Below are positions 52,649-61,350 of a stretch of DNA of 64,000 nt, piece after piece; the stretch's first letter is position 1; every line of letters starts with the position of its first letter. The notes under the pieces were generated by a model. It ran no database searches and was not told the DNA's origin. It was given only the letters and a program-made list of their open reading frames with translations. The translations under genes and the position numbers were made by a program. Source of the DNA: Nibrella saemangeumensis (GTDB taxonomy: Bacteria; Bacteroidota; Bacteroidia; Cytophagales; Spirosomataceae); contig NZ_BAABHD010000029.1 of the NCBI RefSeq assembly GCF_039541915.1, positions 186,001-250,000 of the forward strand. Reading direction: 5' to 3'.

Positions 52649-52678
52649 AAAAAAGCCGGTCATCCGACCGGCTTTTTT
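52649..52678 (-). terminator. Intrinsic terminator of the pyrH-frr operon
   Basis: Perfect 13-bp stem AAAAAAGCCGGTC/GACCGGCTTTTTT with a 4-nt loop, 18 bp beyond the frr stop codon on the minus strand. The A-run at the left arm provides the U-tract for minus-strand transcription; it could also work on the plus strand. Confidence 0.88.
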
Positions 52679-52695
52679 CTGGTTCACTTTTTTTA

Positions 52696-53256
52696 TTAAA
52701 CGGCCATTATATCCCGCTCTTTGGCCTCAAAAATTTCATCGATACGGGCTATGAATGTATCGGTTAGTTTCTGGACGCGTTCTTCGCCCCGCTTTACATC
52801 ATCTTCCGACACTCCTTCTTTGGTCAGCTTCCGAATGCCGTCGTTGGTATCTTTGCGAATATTACGAACGTTCACCTTGGCGGTTTCAATTTCCTGCTTC
52901 ACTTTTTTCACCAGGTCACGCCGACGCTCTTCGGTCAGGGGCGGAATGTTGAGCCGGATGATTTCGCCGTCGTTGGTGGGAGAAAGGCCGAGGTTACTGT
53001 TGCGGATGGCCTTTTCAATTTCACCGATTATCTTTTTCTCAAATGGCTTAATCGCAATCGTCCGGGCGTCGGGTGTCGTGACCGAAGCCACGTTATTCAG
53101 GGGTGAAGGCACACCATAATACTCGACCTGAATACCGTCCAGCATATTGGTAGAAGCCTTACCGGCCCGGATCTTAGCCAGTTCGATGTTCAGGTGCTTC
53201 AGCGCCTTCTCCATCGTATCTTTCGCGTCATCGAGATATAGTTCAATCTCTTCCAT
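52696..53256 (-). CDS. frr: Ribosome recycling factor
   Basis: 186-residue RRF, of usual length (about 185). It splits post-termination ribosomes together with EF-G. Domain I three-helix bundle residues include MEKALKHLNIELAKIRAGKAST (near 15-36) and the C-terminal ERRRDLVKKVKQEIETAKVNVRNIRKD (about 110-136); the small domain carries VEYYGVPSPLNNVASVTTPDART. It lies 53 bp downstream of pyrH, the conserved bacterial order, and is followed by a strong terminator. Confidence 0.98.
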   Translation of the reverse strand: MEEIELYLDDAKDTMEKALKHLNIELAKIRAGKASTNMLDGIQVEYYGVPSPLNNVASVTTPDARTIAIKPFEKKIIGEIEKAIRNSNLGLSPTNDGEIIRLNIPPLTEERRRDLVKKVKQEIETAKVNVRNIRKDTNDGIRKLTKEGVSEDDVKRGEERVQKLTDTFIARIDEIFEAKERDIMAV

Positions 53257-53309
53257 TCGTCAGATTAAGAATTTAAGCGGACAAGTTATTTTAAAATGTT
53301 CTATTCGAA

Positions 53310-54041
53310 TCAGGTGGGAATATCTACCGTGATCAGGGTGCCTACGTCTTCGCCCTGCACCAGCCGCAGCAGATTCCCGGGCCGGTTCATATCGAATACG
53401 ATGATCGGCAGGTTATTTTCCTGACAAAGCGTAAAGGCGGTCAGGTCCATAACACTCAATTTCTTTTCGTAAACGTCGTTAAAGGTAATAGTCGTGTAGC
53501 GGGTAGCGGTTTTGTCCTTCAGCGGATCGGCCGTGTATACGCCATCCACGCGGGTCCCTTTCAGCACCACATCGGCTTCAATTTCAATGGCCCGCAAACT
53601 GGCCGTGGTATCGGTTGTAAAGTATGGGTTACCGGTTCCGGCCCCAAAAATGACCACCCGGCCTTTTTCGAGGTGACGCACCGCCCGCCGGCGGACATAG
53701 GGCTCGCAGACCTGCTCCATCTTGATGGCCGACATCACACGGGTGTACATCCCATGCTGCTCCAGCGAGCTCTGAATCGCCATGGCGTTGATAACCGTAG
53801 CAAGCATGCCCATATAGTCGCCCTGCACGCGGTCCATACCCGACCGCTCGCCCGTGATACCCCGGAAGATATTCCCCCCGCCGATCACGATGGCAACTTC
53901 AACACCCAGGTCCCGAATTGCTTTAACTTCTTTGCTATACTGCTCCAGAATGGTCGGATCAATACCAAATCCGCCCTGACCGGCCAGAGCCTCACCGCTT
54001 AGCTTGAGCAGTATGCGCTTGTACTTTAGTTGTTGAGCCAT
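53310..54041 (-). CDS. pyrH: UMP kinase
   Basis: 243-residue bacterial UMP kinase of the amino-acid-kinase fold; hexameric, phosphorylating UMP to UDP with ATP. Motifs: RILLKLSGEALAG at the N-terminus, VAIVIGGGNIFRG near 50, GDYMGMLATVINAMAIQ near 75, GAGTGNPYFTTDTTASLRAIE near 133, KGTRVDGVYTADP, and the C-terminal FDMNRPGNL. UDP is also the root of UDP-GlcNAc used by the exopolysaccharide locus, but pairing with frr is the general bacterial pattern. A TATCTTTG promoter element stands 18 bp upstream of the start. Confidence 0.98.
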   Translation of the reverse strand: MAQQLKYKRILLKLSGEALAGQGGFGIDPTILEQYSKEVKAIRDLGVEVAIVIGGGNIFRGITGERSGMDRVQGDYMGMLATVINAMAIQSSLEQHGMYTRVMSAIKMEQVCEPYVRRRAVRHLEKGRVVIFGAGTGNPYFTTDTTASLRAIEIEADVVLKGTRVDGVYTADPLKDKTATRYTTITFNDVYEKKLSVMDLTAFTLCQENNLPIIVFDMNRPGNLLRLVQGEDVGTLITVDIPT

Positions 54042-54058
54042 GTTTACGATTTTGCCCG

Positions 54059-54066
54059 CAAAGATA
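54059..54066 (-). promoter_or_regulatory. Bacteroidota -7 element upstream of pyrH
   Basis: Minus-strand TATCTTTG is an exact TANNTTTG match, 18 bp before the pyrH start. No TTTG/TTG lies at the expected 17-23 bp further upstream, so only half of the promoter is supported. Confidence 0.35.
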
Positions 54067-54088
54067 AAGAAAACTTAGTTTGAGCCGT

Positions 54089-54589
54089 TTACTCAAACTC
54101 AATTAACACCTGGTTCTTCTCTACCCGGTCGCCTTTGCCTACGCGAATGGTACGAACGGTAGCGTCGCCGGGTGCTTTGATGGCGTTCTCCATCTTCATG
54201 GCCTCCAGAATCACCACAATATCGCCTTTCTGCACGGTGGTCCCCGGCTCCACGCTGACGCCAACGATCAGACCGGGCATGGGGGCCTTGATGTCGTTAA
54301 CCTTGGAACCGGCGGCACTGCTCATCCCCATCTGTTCGAGCAGCAGGTCGAAGCGGTCCTTCAACTGCACCCGGTACAGCGCCTGGTTGATCTTGAGCGT
54401 TACCGCTTTAGCATCAGTTTCCAGAGATATTAATTCTGCCGTGTAGGATTGGTTGTTGCGGATAATATGGAATGTCCGGTCGGAGAGCCGGACCAGATCC
54501 CATTCGAAAGGAGAGTCGTTCAGGGTAGGTCCCTGCGGGGTAAATTCAATCTTGAAGGGATCACGGTCGTTGACGCTGGTCTGGAACAT
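54089..54589 (-). CDS. Biotin carboxyl carrier protein of an acyl-CoA/acetyl-CoA carboxylase
   Basis: 166-residue carrier protein. The C-terminal biotinyl domain (about 98-166) holds the EAMKMEN motif with the biotinylated lysine at 132 and surrounding MPGLIVGVSVEPGTTVQKGD and GDRVEKNQVLIEFE. The N-terminal half (about 10-85) is the variable domain of the carriers paired with propionyl/acetyl-CoA carboxylase alpha subunits, followed by a short linker (GMSSAAGSKVND). The biotin carboxylase and carboxyltransferase are not in this window. It stands between pyrH and a DMT transporter on the same strand. Confidence 0.9.
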   Translation of the reverse strand: MFQTSVNDRDPFKIEFTPQGPTLNDSPFEWDLVRLSDRTFHIIRNNQSYTAELISLETDAKAVTLKINQALYRVQLKDRFDLLLEQMGMSSAAGSKVNDIKAPMPGLIVGVSVEPGTTVQKGDIVVILEAMKMENAIKAPGDATVRTIRVGKGDRVEKNQVLIEFE

Positions 54590-54613
54590 AATAGGATGTT
54601 GTCTGATGAAGGG

Positions 54614-55531
54614 TCACTTCTTTCGGTTGACCAAATATACGCCAAACAAGCAAACGGCCATACCCACATAATGCGGCAGCGCAATGCGCTCATGGTCCAG
54701 CATGCCCCACATCAGGGCCACAATCGGCATCAGGTACGTCACCGACGACGCAAAAATCCCCGACGACAACTGCACCACCCGGTTGAAAATAATGGAGGTA
54801 ACGCCCGACGACATCACGCCCAGAAACAACAGCGCAAAGAAGGAAAATGAAGCCCCGGTAGCCGCCACCCGGCTGAAGAAATCGGTGGTGAGCAAGATAC
54901 CCAACGCCAGCGGCCCCACAAACGCAAAAATCCAGGTGGTGGATACCAGGGCGGGCAAATGACTGAGGTACCGGACAATGTTGTTGATGTTGATCCCGTA
55001 CATGACCGTTGCCACTACGACCAGCAGCGCGTAGCCGTTGATCGTGAGCGTTCCCGAAGCCGAATAGAAAATCAGAAAAGCCGTTCCGGTAAAGCCGAGC
55101 AGGATGCCCACTACCTGCATCCACCAAACCCGCTGCCGGAAAAACAGCGTACCAATGATCAGGGTAAAAAGCGGACTCAGCGAGTTTAAAGCGCCGGCGA
55201 GTGAACTATTGATGTGCGCTCCTGCTTCGGCAAACAGGAACGCCGGTCCCAGAAAACCCAGAGTTCCACTCACCAGGAACGCCCACCAGCGGTCGCGGAG
55301 CGTTTGCCGCACTTCGGCCCGGCGTATCTGCCCCAGCATCATCGGCAAAAAGAACAGAAAGGCAAAAAAGATACGTCCGGCCGCTACCTGCTCGACCGGA
55401 AAAACAGCCAGACTGCGCTTAATGAGAATGAAAGAGCTGCCCCATACCAGGGCCATCAGCACCAGCAATACCCAGGCTAATAACGGACGTGGCCGGTGAA
55501 CCACAACAGGTTTGGCAGGAGCAGTATTCAT
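54614..55531 (-). CDS. EamA/DMT family permease
   Basis: 305-residue inner-membrane protein with ten predicted helices in two EamA repeats (about 15-145 and 165-300). The first repeat has LLVLMALVWGSSFILIKRSL and the second ends with GMLDHERIALPHYVGMAVCLFGVYLVN. Members of the drug/metabolite transporter superfamily export amino acids, metabolites or drugs; the substrate here is unknown. The start is 19 bp after the dusB stop codon, so dusB, this gene and the biotin carrier may be one transcript. Confidence 0.92.
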   Translation of the reverse strand: MNTAPAKPVVVHRPRPLLAWVLLVLMALVWGSSFILIKRSLAVFPVEQVAAGRIFFAFLFFLPMMLGQIRRAEVRQTLRDRWWAFLVSGTLGFLGPAFLFAEAGAHINSSLAGALNSLSPLFTLIIGTLFFRQRVWWMQVVGILLGFTGTAFLIFYSASGTLTINGYALLVVVATVMYGININNIVRYLSHLPALVSTTWIFAFVGPLALGILLTTDFFSRVAATGASFSFFALLFLGVMSSGVTSIIFNRVVQLSSGIFASSVTYLMPIVALMWGMLDHERIALPHYVGMAVCLFGVYLVNRKK

Positions 55532-55550
55532 GTATTTCGTTCTCCCTGAG

Positions 55551-56540
55551 TTATACCAAAGCCCCTTCGTACTGCTCCGTAATCCGGCCCAGAATTTCGG
55601 TTACTTCGCCGTAAGTATCAGCCATCACCAGTTCGGCCCGGAACGGTTTGAAATTTTCCAGCCCTTTGAAGTAATTGGCGTAATGCCGGCGCATTTCAAA
55701 GATGCCCACCTTCTCCCCTTTCCATCGGATGGAGAAATCGAGGTGATTGCGACAAACCTCAACCCGGTCGGCAATGGTTGGGGCCGGCAGGTGTTCACCA
55801 GTTTTGAGGTAATGTTTAATCTCGTTGAAAATCCACGGATAACCGATCGACGCCCGGCCTATCATAATGCCATCGACCCCGTAGCGATTCTTGTACGCTA
55901 GCGCTTTTTCGGGGCTGTCGATGTCACCATTCCCGAAAATCGGAATCTTAATACGTGGGTTCTCCCGTACTCTGGCAATGAGTGTCCAGTCAGCTTCGCC
56001 CTTGTACATCTGCACACGGGTCCGGCCGTGAATGGTCAGCGCCTGGATACCAATGTCCTGGAGCCGCTCGGCTACGTCTTCAATGTTTTTGGTGCTATCG
56101 TCCCAGCCAAGCCTGGTTTTTACCGTTACGGGCAGGTGAGTGGCTTTAACAACAGCCTCGGTCATCCGCACCATTTTCGGAATATCCTGCAATAAGGCCG
56201 CTCCGGCTCCCCGGCAGGCCACGTTTTTGACCGGACAGCCGTAGTTAATGTCAATCAGGTCCGGACTGACCCGGCTGGCGATTTCGGTGCAGGAGCCCAT
56301 GGTTTCTATATCGCTCCCGAAGAGCTGAATGCCGATGGGCCGCTCGTACTCGAAAATGTCCAGTTTCTGTACGCTTTTGGCTGCGTCGCGTATAAGCCCT
56401 TCCGACGAAATAAACTCGGTGTACATCAGGTCGGCTCCGTTGGCTTTGCACACCGCCCGAAACGGCGGATCGCTGACGTCCTCCATTGGTGCCAGCAGCA
56501 GCGGAAACTCGCCCAATTCTATAGGTCCAATCTTTACCAT
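55551..56540 (-). CDS. dusB: tRNA-dihydrouridine synthase B
   Basis: 329-residue FMN enzyme that reduces uridines in the D-loop of tRNA. TIM-barrel motifs: LLAPMEDVSDPPFRAVC at the N-terminus, the Dus signature DINYGCPVKNVACRGAGAALL (active cysteine in GCP, about 102), TVKTRLGWDD, LTIHGRTRVQMYKGEADW, and IFGNGDIDSPEKA with DGIMIGRASIG for FMN phosphate binding. The C-terminal helical tRNA-binding domain begins near 250 (RVEVCRNHLDFS). It diverges from the CPBP protease gene. The call is firm; B versus A/C type is from overall similarity. Confidence 0.95.
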   Translation of the reverse strand: MVKIGPIELGEFPLLLAPMEDVSDPPFRAVCKANGADLMYTEFISSEGLIRDAAKSVQKLDIFEYERPIGIQLFGSDIETMGSCTEIASRVSPDLIDINYGCPVKNVACRGAGAALLQDIPKMVRMTEAVVKATHLPVTVKTRLGWDDSTKNIEDVAERLQDIGIQALTIHGRTRVQMYKGEADWTLIARVRENPRIKIPIFGNGDIDSPEKALAYKNRYGVDGIMIGRASIGYPWIFNEIKHYLKTGEHLPAPTIADRVEVCRNHLDFSIRWKGEKVGIFEMRRHYANYFKGLENFKPFRAELVMADTYGEVTEILGRITEQYEGALV

Positions 56541-56664
56541 ATTATCTTGAATGCCCGGTAATGAGCTAACAACAACCGGAAGCCGTAAGTTTTATCATTA
56601 TAAAAAGAAACAAACGGATCAGATGCGCAAAAGCTCGCATTTAACCTGTAAATTTACGAGAATT

Positions 56665-57627
56665 ATGCAACCTGTTCCTACTGATTTACGCACTACGCCG
56701 GAACCTCATCCCCTGCGCACGCTGTTGCTGCTGACGGGTTTTGTTATTCTGGGTATGTCGCTGGGCAGTCTCATTGCGGCCCTGGTCGTAGTCGCGCTAT
56801 CGTCCACCGGCGGAGATACGTCGCTGACCAACCTGGCGGCCCTGCTCCAGAATCCGGCGGCATACCCCAACGGCTGGTATATTCTCATGACGGTGCAGGG
56901 CATCAGCCATGCCTGTACGTTTCTGCTGCCCTGCCTGGCCTACTGGTACCTGATCGACCGCCGGCGCTGGTCCGATTTTAATACCCGCCCGCTCGTTACC
57001 GTATCGGCGCTGGGGCTGGTGGTGCTGCTGGTCATTGCGTTTATGCCCTTCAACGGCCTGATCATTGAATGGAACCAGCAACTGAAACTGCCGGAGACGC
57101 TGGCACCGGTAGAACAGTGGATGCGCCGGAAAGAAGATGAACTGGCTAACCTGACCAAATACCTGACGTCGTTCCGAACCACTGGTCAGTTGACAGTAGC
57201 CATGCTGGTTATAGCCGTGCTGCCGGCCATCGGCGAAGAGTTGCTTTTCCGGGGTATACTGCAGCGGAAGTTTGTGGCCTGGACCCGCAACGTACACGCC
57301 GGCATCTGGCTGGCTGCCTTTATCTTCAGTGCCATTCATGTGCAGTTCTACGGGTTTATCCCCAGGGTACTGCTGGGGGCCATGTTCGGCTATCTATATG
57401 CCTGGTCCGGGAACCTGTGGGTACCCATTCTGGCACACTTCATCAACAATGGCTTCACGGTACTGATGGTTTTTATGTATCACCAGAAACTGACCTCCAT
57501 CGATATTGAGAACACCAAGACGGTACCGCTGCTGGGCGCACTGGTGTCGCTGGTATTTTCTGCCATAATATTGGTATATTTCCGAAGGGTCAACCAACGG
57601 CCCTCCAATGCACAACCGTATGTTTGA
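56665..57627 (+). CDS. CPBP family intramembrane metalloprotease
   Basis: 320 residues from the ATG at 56665; an earlier in-frame ATG at 56551 would add 38 mostly polar residues overlapping the dusB promoter region and is less likely. Eight or so membrane helices. The CPBP (CAAX-protease/bacteriocin-processing, ABI) motifs are intact: motif 1 IGEELLFRGIL, motif 2 FIFSAIHVQFYG, and motif 3 ILAHFINN, giving the Glu-Glu, His and His/Asn active-site set. Function in bacteria ranges from bacteriocin immunity to protein processing; here it is unknown. The last 8 bp overlap the DUF2007 gene. Confidence 0.9.
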   Translation: MQPVPTDLRTTPEPHPLRTLLLLTGFVILGMSLGSLIAALVVVALSSTGGDTSLTNLAALLQNPAAYPNGWYILMTVQGISHACTFLLPCLAYWYLIDRRRWSDFNTRPLVTVSALGLVVLLVIAFMPFNGLIIEWNQQLKLPETLAPVEQWMRRKEDELANLTKYLTSFRTTGQLTVAMLVIAVLPAIGEELLFRGILQRKFVAWTRNVHAGIWLAAFIFSAIHVQFYGFIPRVLLGAMFGYLYAWSGNLWVPILAHFINNGFTVLMVFMYHQKLTSIDIENTKTVPLLGALVSLVFSAIILVYFRRVNQRPSNAQPYV

Positions 57628-57844
57628 AAACTGGGAGAAGGTACTCACCACCCCGATGCCATACCGGGCCGAGCTGGCCAAGGCCATTCTGGCCGAGAAC
57701 GAAATTGATGCCGTGGTGCTTAACAAACAAAGCAGCAGTTATCCTCCGTTTGGCAATTGCGAGGTGTATGTACCCATAAAACAGGCCATTATCGCCAAAG
57801 TGATCTTAGACATGGGCCTGCTCGAAGTAGAGGCTGAAGAGTAG
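57620..57844 (+). CDS. DUF2007 family small protein
   Basis: 74-residue ferredoxin-like-fold protein of DUF2007 (putative signal-transducing protein): WEKVLTTPMPYRAELAKAILAE, IDAVVLNKQSSSYPPFGNCEVYVP, then an acidic tail. The start at 57620 gives the family N-terminus and overlaps the stop of the protease gene by 8 bp; an in-frame ATG at 57608 is possible. Overlap suggests translational coupling with the protease. No activity is known for the family. Confidence 0.82.
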   Translation: MFENWEKVLTTPMPYRAELAKAILAENEIDAVVLNKQSSSYPPFGNCEVYVPIKQAIIAKVILDMGLLEVEAEE

Positions 57845-57951
57845 GCGTGACCACCTGGAGCAAGTAGTACATGCGGCAGAAAGTCTGTTTCCGGGCTTCA
57901 CATTGACCATGAATAACAGGTAAATTCAAGGCAGACCAGACGAGCTACCCT

Positions 57952-58155
57952 ATGAAACAATTTCTGAAGCTCCACCGCCCCGACTCCACCGCCGAGCTGC
58001 TGATTCAGGCGGCTCATATCGTCACCGTGGAAGATGTCGACGGGCAGGCGGCTATCCACGTAGTCGGCATTCCGGGTCCGATTCTGACGCAGGAGACCTA
58101 CGAAGCGGTTAAACTGAAGCTGACAGACATATTTGGCAACAACGCATTTGACTAG
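57952..58155 (+). CDS. Small hypothetical protein
   Basis: 67 residues, family not recognised. Codon use follows the genome (many C/G third positions) and the sequence looks like a compact alpha/beta unit (LLIQAAHIVTVEDVDGQAAI, QETYEAVKLKLTDIFGNNAFD), which favours a real gene. It is 107 bp after the DUF2007 gene. A role cannot be suggested. Confidence 0.6.
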   Translation: MKQFLKLHRPDSTAELLIQAAHIVTVEDVDGQAAIHVVGIPGPILTQETYEAVKLKLTDIFGNNAFD

Positions 58156-58487
58156 CATTGTACCCTGTCCCGCTCGCTCAGTTCCGTCAACACTCTTTCC
58201 ATCCTGGGGGTTATAGTACTGTAGACATCGCTCAGGACGGGAGAGAGTCGAAAGCATTTCAGATTACAAGTTACGGTGGGTATGGAATCCCTCAGCTTAC
58301 TGGGCTGAGGGATTTTTTGTTATCCTTGGTTTTGTATCTTTGAGCACAGGGGACAAACAAAACACGAACCTGCTGCGAACTTTTTCAGTATTCAGACAGC
58401 GATAAACCCTAAACTCAGGCTTAATCACCTGACCGGCAAGAGAATAGACGAACCCTGCTCTGTTAATTGCCAAAATCATATTAGAGC
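58156..58487 (+). promoter_or_regulatory. 332-bp spacer with terminator and promoter for cdsA
   Basis: A stem-loop ATCCCTCAGC/GCTGAGGGAT (58287-58296, 58304-58313, 7-nt loop) followed by TTTTTG ends upstream transcription. Directly after, TATCTTTG (58335-58342) is an exact TANNTTTG element, with TTTG at 58316-58319 upstream but only 15 bp between, slightly short. Transcription from it would give a leader of about 140 nt before cdsA. The first 130 bp of the spacer show nothing supportable. Confidence 0.55.
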
Positions 58488-59321
58488 ATGAAACAACGTT
58501 TGGCTGAAATGTCGAACCTCCAGCAGCGGGTTATTGCGGGCGTGGTGGGGGTTTTAGTAATACTGTTAGCCATCTGGTATAGTGACTGGACCTGTGCGCT
58601 GCTGTTTCTAGTGATCAGCGCCCTAACCCAGATTGAATTTTACCGGCTGCTCGGCCTCGACGGCAATCAGCCCCTTACCTACTACGGCACCCTGGTCGGC
58701 AGCCTGATCGTTGCCCTGACGTTTCTGGTTGAGAAAGGCTTTATCAACGAACAGGCCTACTACCTCATCTGCCCGGCGGCCAATATGATCTTTCTGATCA
58801 AGCTTTACAAAAAGAAAGACGCCAAACCCTTCACTAATATCGGCTTTACCTTTCTGGGTATAATCTACGTGGCCGTTCCTTTTGCCTTAATGAATGTAAT
58901 CGCGTTACGGGGCGGGCAGTATCATCCCTGGATCGTGTTTGGCTGTCTGTTGCTGCTGTGGGCCAGCGACATCGGGGCTTACTTTGCGGGAACGAAGTTC
59001 GGCCGCCGGAAGTTATTTGAGCGGGTGTCCCCGAAAAAATCCTGGGAAGGGAGCGTCGGCGGAGCCATTGCGGCCGGCATTATCGCGCTGTTGCTGGGCA
59101 TTTTCTCCCCGGAGTTAACAGCCTGGCAGTGGTATAGTATCGGGGCTATTATTGTGGTTACGGGTACCTACGGTGACCTGGTGGAGTCGTTGTTTAAGCG
59201 TAGTATCGCCATTAAAGACTCCGGGAGCAGTATTCCGGGGCATGGCGGTTTTCTTGACCGGTTTGATGGTTTGCTGCTGGCGGCACCGTTTATCGTAACA
59301 TTTCTTAAAATATTTACTTAA
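58488..59321 (+). CDS. cdsA: Phosphatidate cytidylyltransferase
   Basis: 277-residue polytopic membrane enzyme making CDP-diacylglycerol from phosphatidic acid and CTP, the branch point of phospholipid synthesis. About eight helices. The C-terminal CDS signature is intact: KKSWEGSVGGA, then DLVESLFKRSIAIKDSGSSI continuing PGHGGFLDRFDGL, with the metal-binding Asp residues. Length is normal for the family (about 270-285). Its own promoter lies at 58335. Confidence 0.96.
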   Translation: MKQRLAEMSNLQQRVIAGVVGVLVILLAIWYSDWTCALLFLVISALTQIEFYRLLGLDGNQPLTYYGTLVGSLIVALTFLVEKGFINEQAYYLICPAANMIFLIKLYKKKDAKPFTNIGFTFLGIIYVAVPFALMNVIALRGGQYHPWIVFGCLLLLWASDIGAYFAGTKFGRRKLFERVSPKKSWEGSVGGAIAAGIIALLLGIFSPELTAWQWYSIGAIIVVTGTYGDLVESLFKRSIAIKDSGSSIPGHGGFLDRFDGLLLAAPFIVTFLKIFT

Positions 59322-59357
59322 TTAAAATAGGAGCCAATCGCCCGGCGTTTTGATGAG

Positions 59358-60080
59358 ATGAGACACTTGCTTATAAAAGGGATATTGATCGGATGCCTGT
59401 TTTGCCTGACGGGCCTGTTCTCTGCCGCTTTGGCGCAGGGACAGGAGCGCCAGATTACGTTTACAGGCTTTATTACCGACGGCAAAACCAACGAGCCCCT
59501 GCCCGGTGCCGCCATTTCTATCCACAAAGCAGGTCGGGGTGTCCTGTCAGCGTCAAACGGTTATTTTGTCCTGCCCGTTTTTCCCGGTGATAGTGTCGTA
59601 TTTACTTACCTTGGCTTCAAACCGCAGTATCATATAATTCCCCGCCGGTTGACGGATGTGACGTACTCGGCCATTGTTGCGTTGCAGGAAGATGTAAAAA
59701 CGCTGGCAGAAGTAAAGGTTTACCCCTACGCCACCGAAGAATTGTTCAAACAGGCCTTTGTAAACATGAAGCTGCCGGACGAGAAGCAACGGGAAGCTCT
59801 GGCCAAAAATACCGATCCGGAATACCTGATGCGGCTGGCAGCGGTTACCCCGATGGGGGCCGTGGCCAACCACCAGTATTTTATGAATCAGCAGTACTTT
59901 GGCCGCGAAGCCATTACAAACCGGGGGCAGGCCACAACTCTACCTTTCCTGAACCCGTTTGCCTGGGCTAACTTCATAAAATCCGTTAAGAACGGCGACC
60001 TCAGCAAGAAAGACTGGCGGAAAGAGCTGAACCAGGCCCCGAGGGAGAATATGACGCGGGAAGACATGCTGAAGAATTAA
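59358..60080 (+). CDS. CarboxypepD_reg-like domain exported protein
   Basis: 240-residue protein with a signal peptide (GILIGCLFCLTGLFSAALAQ) and one carboxypeptidase-regulatory-like beta-sandwich at about 32-115 (ITFTGFITDGKTNEPLPGAAISI, GYFVLPVFPGDSVVFTYLGF). The domain is like that at the N-terminus of SusC proteins but without a barrel, followed by a helical, charged tail (ELFKQAFVNMKLPDEKQREAL; KKDWRKELNQAPRENMTREDM). Periplasmic or outer-membrane-associated; such small proteins are common in Bacteroidota and of unknown role. It follows cdsA by 36 bp. Confidence 0.88.
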   Translation: MRHLLIKGILIGCLFCLTGLFSAALAQGQERQITFTGFITDGKTNEPLPGAAISIHKAGRGVLSASNGYFVLPVFPGDSVVFTYLGFKPQYHIIPRRLTDVTYSAIVALQEDVKTLAEVKVYPYATEELFKQAFVNMKLPDEKQREALAKNTDPEYLMRLAAVTPMGAVANHQYFMNQQYFGREAITNRGQATTLPFLNPFAWANFIKSVKNGDLSKKDWRKELNQAPRENMTREDMLKN

Positions 60081-60102
60081 CCATTTGCCTCTTACTGTCG
60101 TA

Positions 60103-60131
60103 GCCCGGCACGGTTCTTTCCAATGCCGGGC
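60103..60131. terminator. Weak stem-loop in a convergent spacer
   Basis: 8-bp stem GCCCGGCA/TGCCGGGC with a 13-nt loop between two converging genes, lacking a U-tract on either strand. Position suggests a shared termination signal, but support is weak. Confidence 0.3.
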
Positions 60132-60156
60132 CGATTGCAACACATCCCCAAACCTC

Positions 60157-61347
60157 TTACCGCGCTGTCTGCAAATTGGCTTTTCCTGTTTTTTTGCGCG
60201 CCGGAGCCGACCGCCGGCTTACACTGCTCTTTTTGCGTCGTCCCCACCAGATCAGAAAACCGGTGATGGGCAGACTAGCCGCAATCAGAGACGCAAAGAA
60301 AGCCAGTAGCTTGCCCGGCAGTCCCAGAATCGCCCCCGTATGAATGTCATAATTCATCCGGATCAGTTTATCGGCCCGGCCGGCTTCGGTAAAGCGGCCA
60401 TAGATGTGGGCCACCGGCAGCTCGCGTAGGGTATGCTGATCAAAGTAGCGGTAGTCGGTCTGCCAGTACGTACCGGCCTCCGGGTTAGCGTTGGCGGCTA
60501 TGGCCGAGGTATCGGTTTCGGGAGTATGTACTTCGATGGTTGCAGCCTGCGGATATTCCCGGACCATCCGCTGCCACACCCGGTCGATGGCCGGTTCTGA
60601 TGCAGAAAGCGCGACCGGGCCACGAGCCGACACCGGCTCGTGATACAGCAGGGATTTGTCGCCCCCGGCCACCTGATGGACCATGCCGGCAAACCACTGA
60701 AAGCCCCACACCAGCCCCGTCAGCGCCAGCACGATAACGACCCAGGTAGCATAAAACCCCAGCACATTGTGCAAATCGTAGTTGGTCCGTCGCCAGCTTG
60801 CGTTCCATTTCAGGGTGAACCGCTGCCGGGCCGTGTGCCGGTTCTTGGGCCACCACAACACCAGACCCGTGATAAGCATCACCAGAAAGATGAGCGTGGC
60901 CGATGCCACCACCGGCTGTCCGATGGCGGGCGGCAACCACAGGTAGAAATGGCCCATCAGCACAATCCGGAAGAAATCAGCCTCCACATCCTTTACCCCT
61001 TGCACTGCCCCCGTGTAGGGGTTCAGGTATACAATGTAGTAATACGTCGGCTCAAACTGGTAGAAAATCACCTGGGCGGCCTGGTCTTTTTTGCCATACA
61101 TCACCGCGTGAAGGTGCTTATCGGGCAGTTGCTGCTCCGCAATGGCTTTCAGCGCCGATGGCGGCATAAACGCCCGCTGCTGAGGCTCCACAAACCGGTA
61201 CGGCTGCGTCAGATTCTGGATTTCTTCCTGAAAGGCGTAGAGGCAGCCGGTAATGCTGATGACGAACACCACCAGCCCGGAAGCAAGGCCGAGCCAGAGG
61301 TGTACAGGTCTGATAATTCGTGAGACAATGACGTTTTTCACATGCAT
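60157..61347 (-). CDS. PepSY-associated TM helix protein (siderophore/iron-uptake reductase-like)
   Basis: 396-residue inner-membrane protein with four main helices (about 15-37, 135-157, 190-213, 340-362) and PepSY modules in the periplasmic loops. Motifs: RPVHLWLGLASGLVVFVISITG at the N-terminus, HFYLWLPPAIGQPVVASATL, LKWNASWRRTNYDLHNVLGFYA, RMNYDIHTGAILGLPGKLLAFFASL, and a basic C-terminal tail. Histidines on the helices (His17, and the YDLHN and YDIHTG motifs) suggest heme binding. Homologues are linked to ferric-siderophore reduction. It starts 3 bp after the siderophore receptor stop codon, so the two are co-transcribed. Confidence 0.92.
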   Translation of the reverse strand: MHVKNVIVSRIIRPVHLWLGLASGLVVFVISITGCLYAFQEEIQNLTQPYRFVEPQQRAFMPPSALKAIAEQQLPDKHLHAVMYGKKDQAAQVIFYQFEPTYYYIVYLNPYTGAVQGVKDVEADFFRIVLMGHFYLWLPPAIGQPVVASATLIFLVMLITGLVLWWPKNRHTARQRFTLKWNASWRRTNYDLHNVLGFYATWVVIVLALTGLVWGFQWFAGMVHQVAGGDKSLLYHEPVSARGPVALSASEPAIDRVWQRMVREYPQAATIEVHTPETDTSAIAANANPEAGTYWQTDYRYFDQHTLRELPVAHIYGRFTEAGRADKLIRMNYDIHTGAILGLPGKLLAFFASLIAASLPITGFLIWWGRRKKSSVSRRSAPARKKTGKANLQTAR

Positions 61348-61350
61348 AGG

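Noticed and set aside
56551..56664. A 38-residue N-terminal extension of the CPBP protease
   Set aside because: The stretch is polar and basic, lies in the divergent promoter region with dusB and precedes a normal start with a hydrophobic N-terminal region; a later ATG at 56665 fits family length better.
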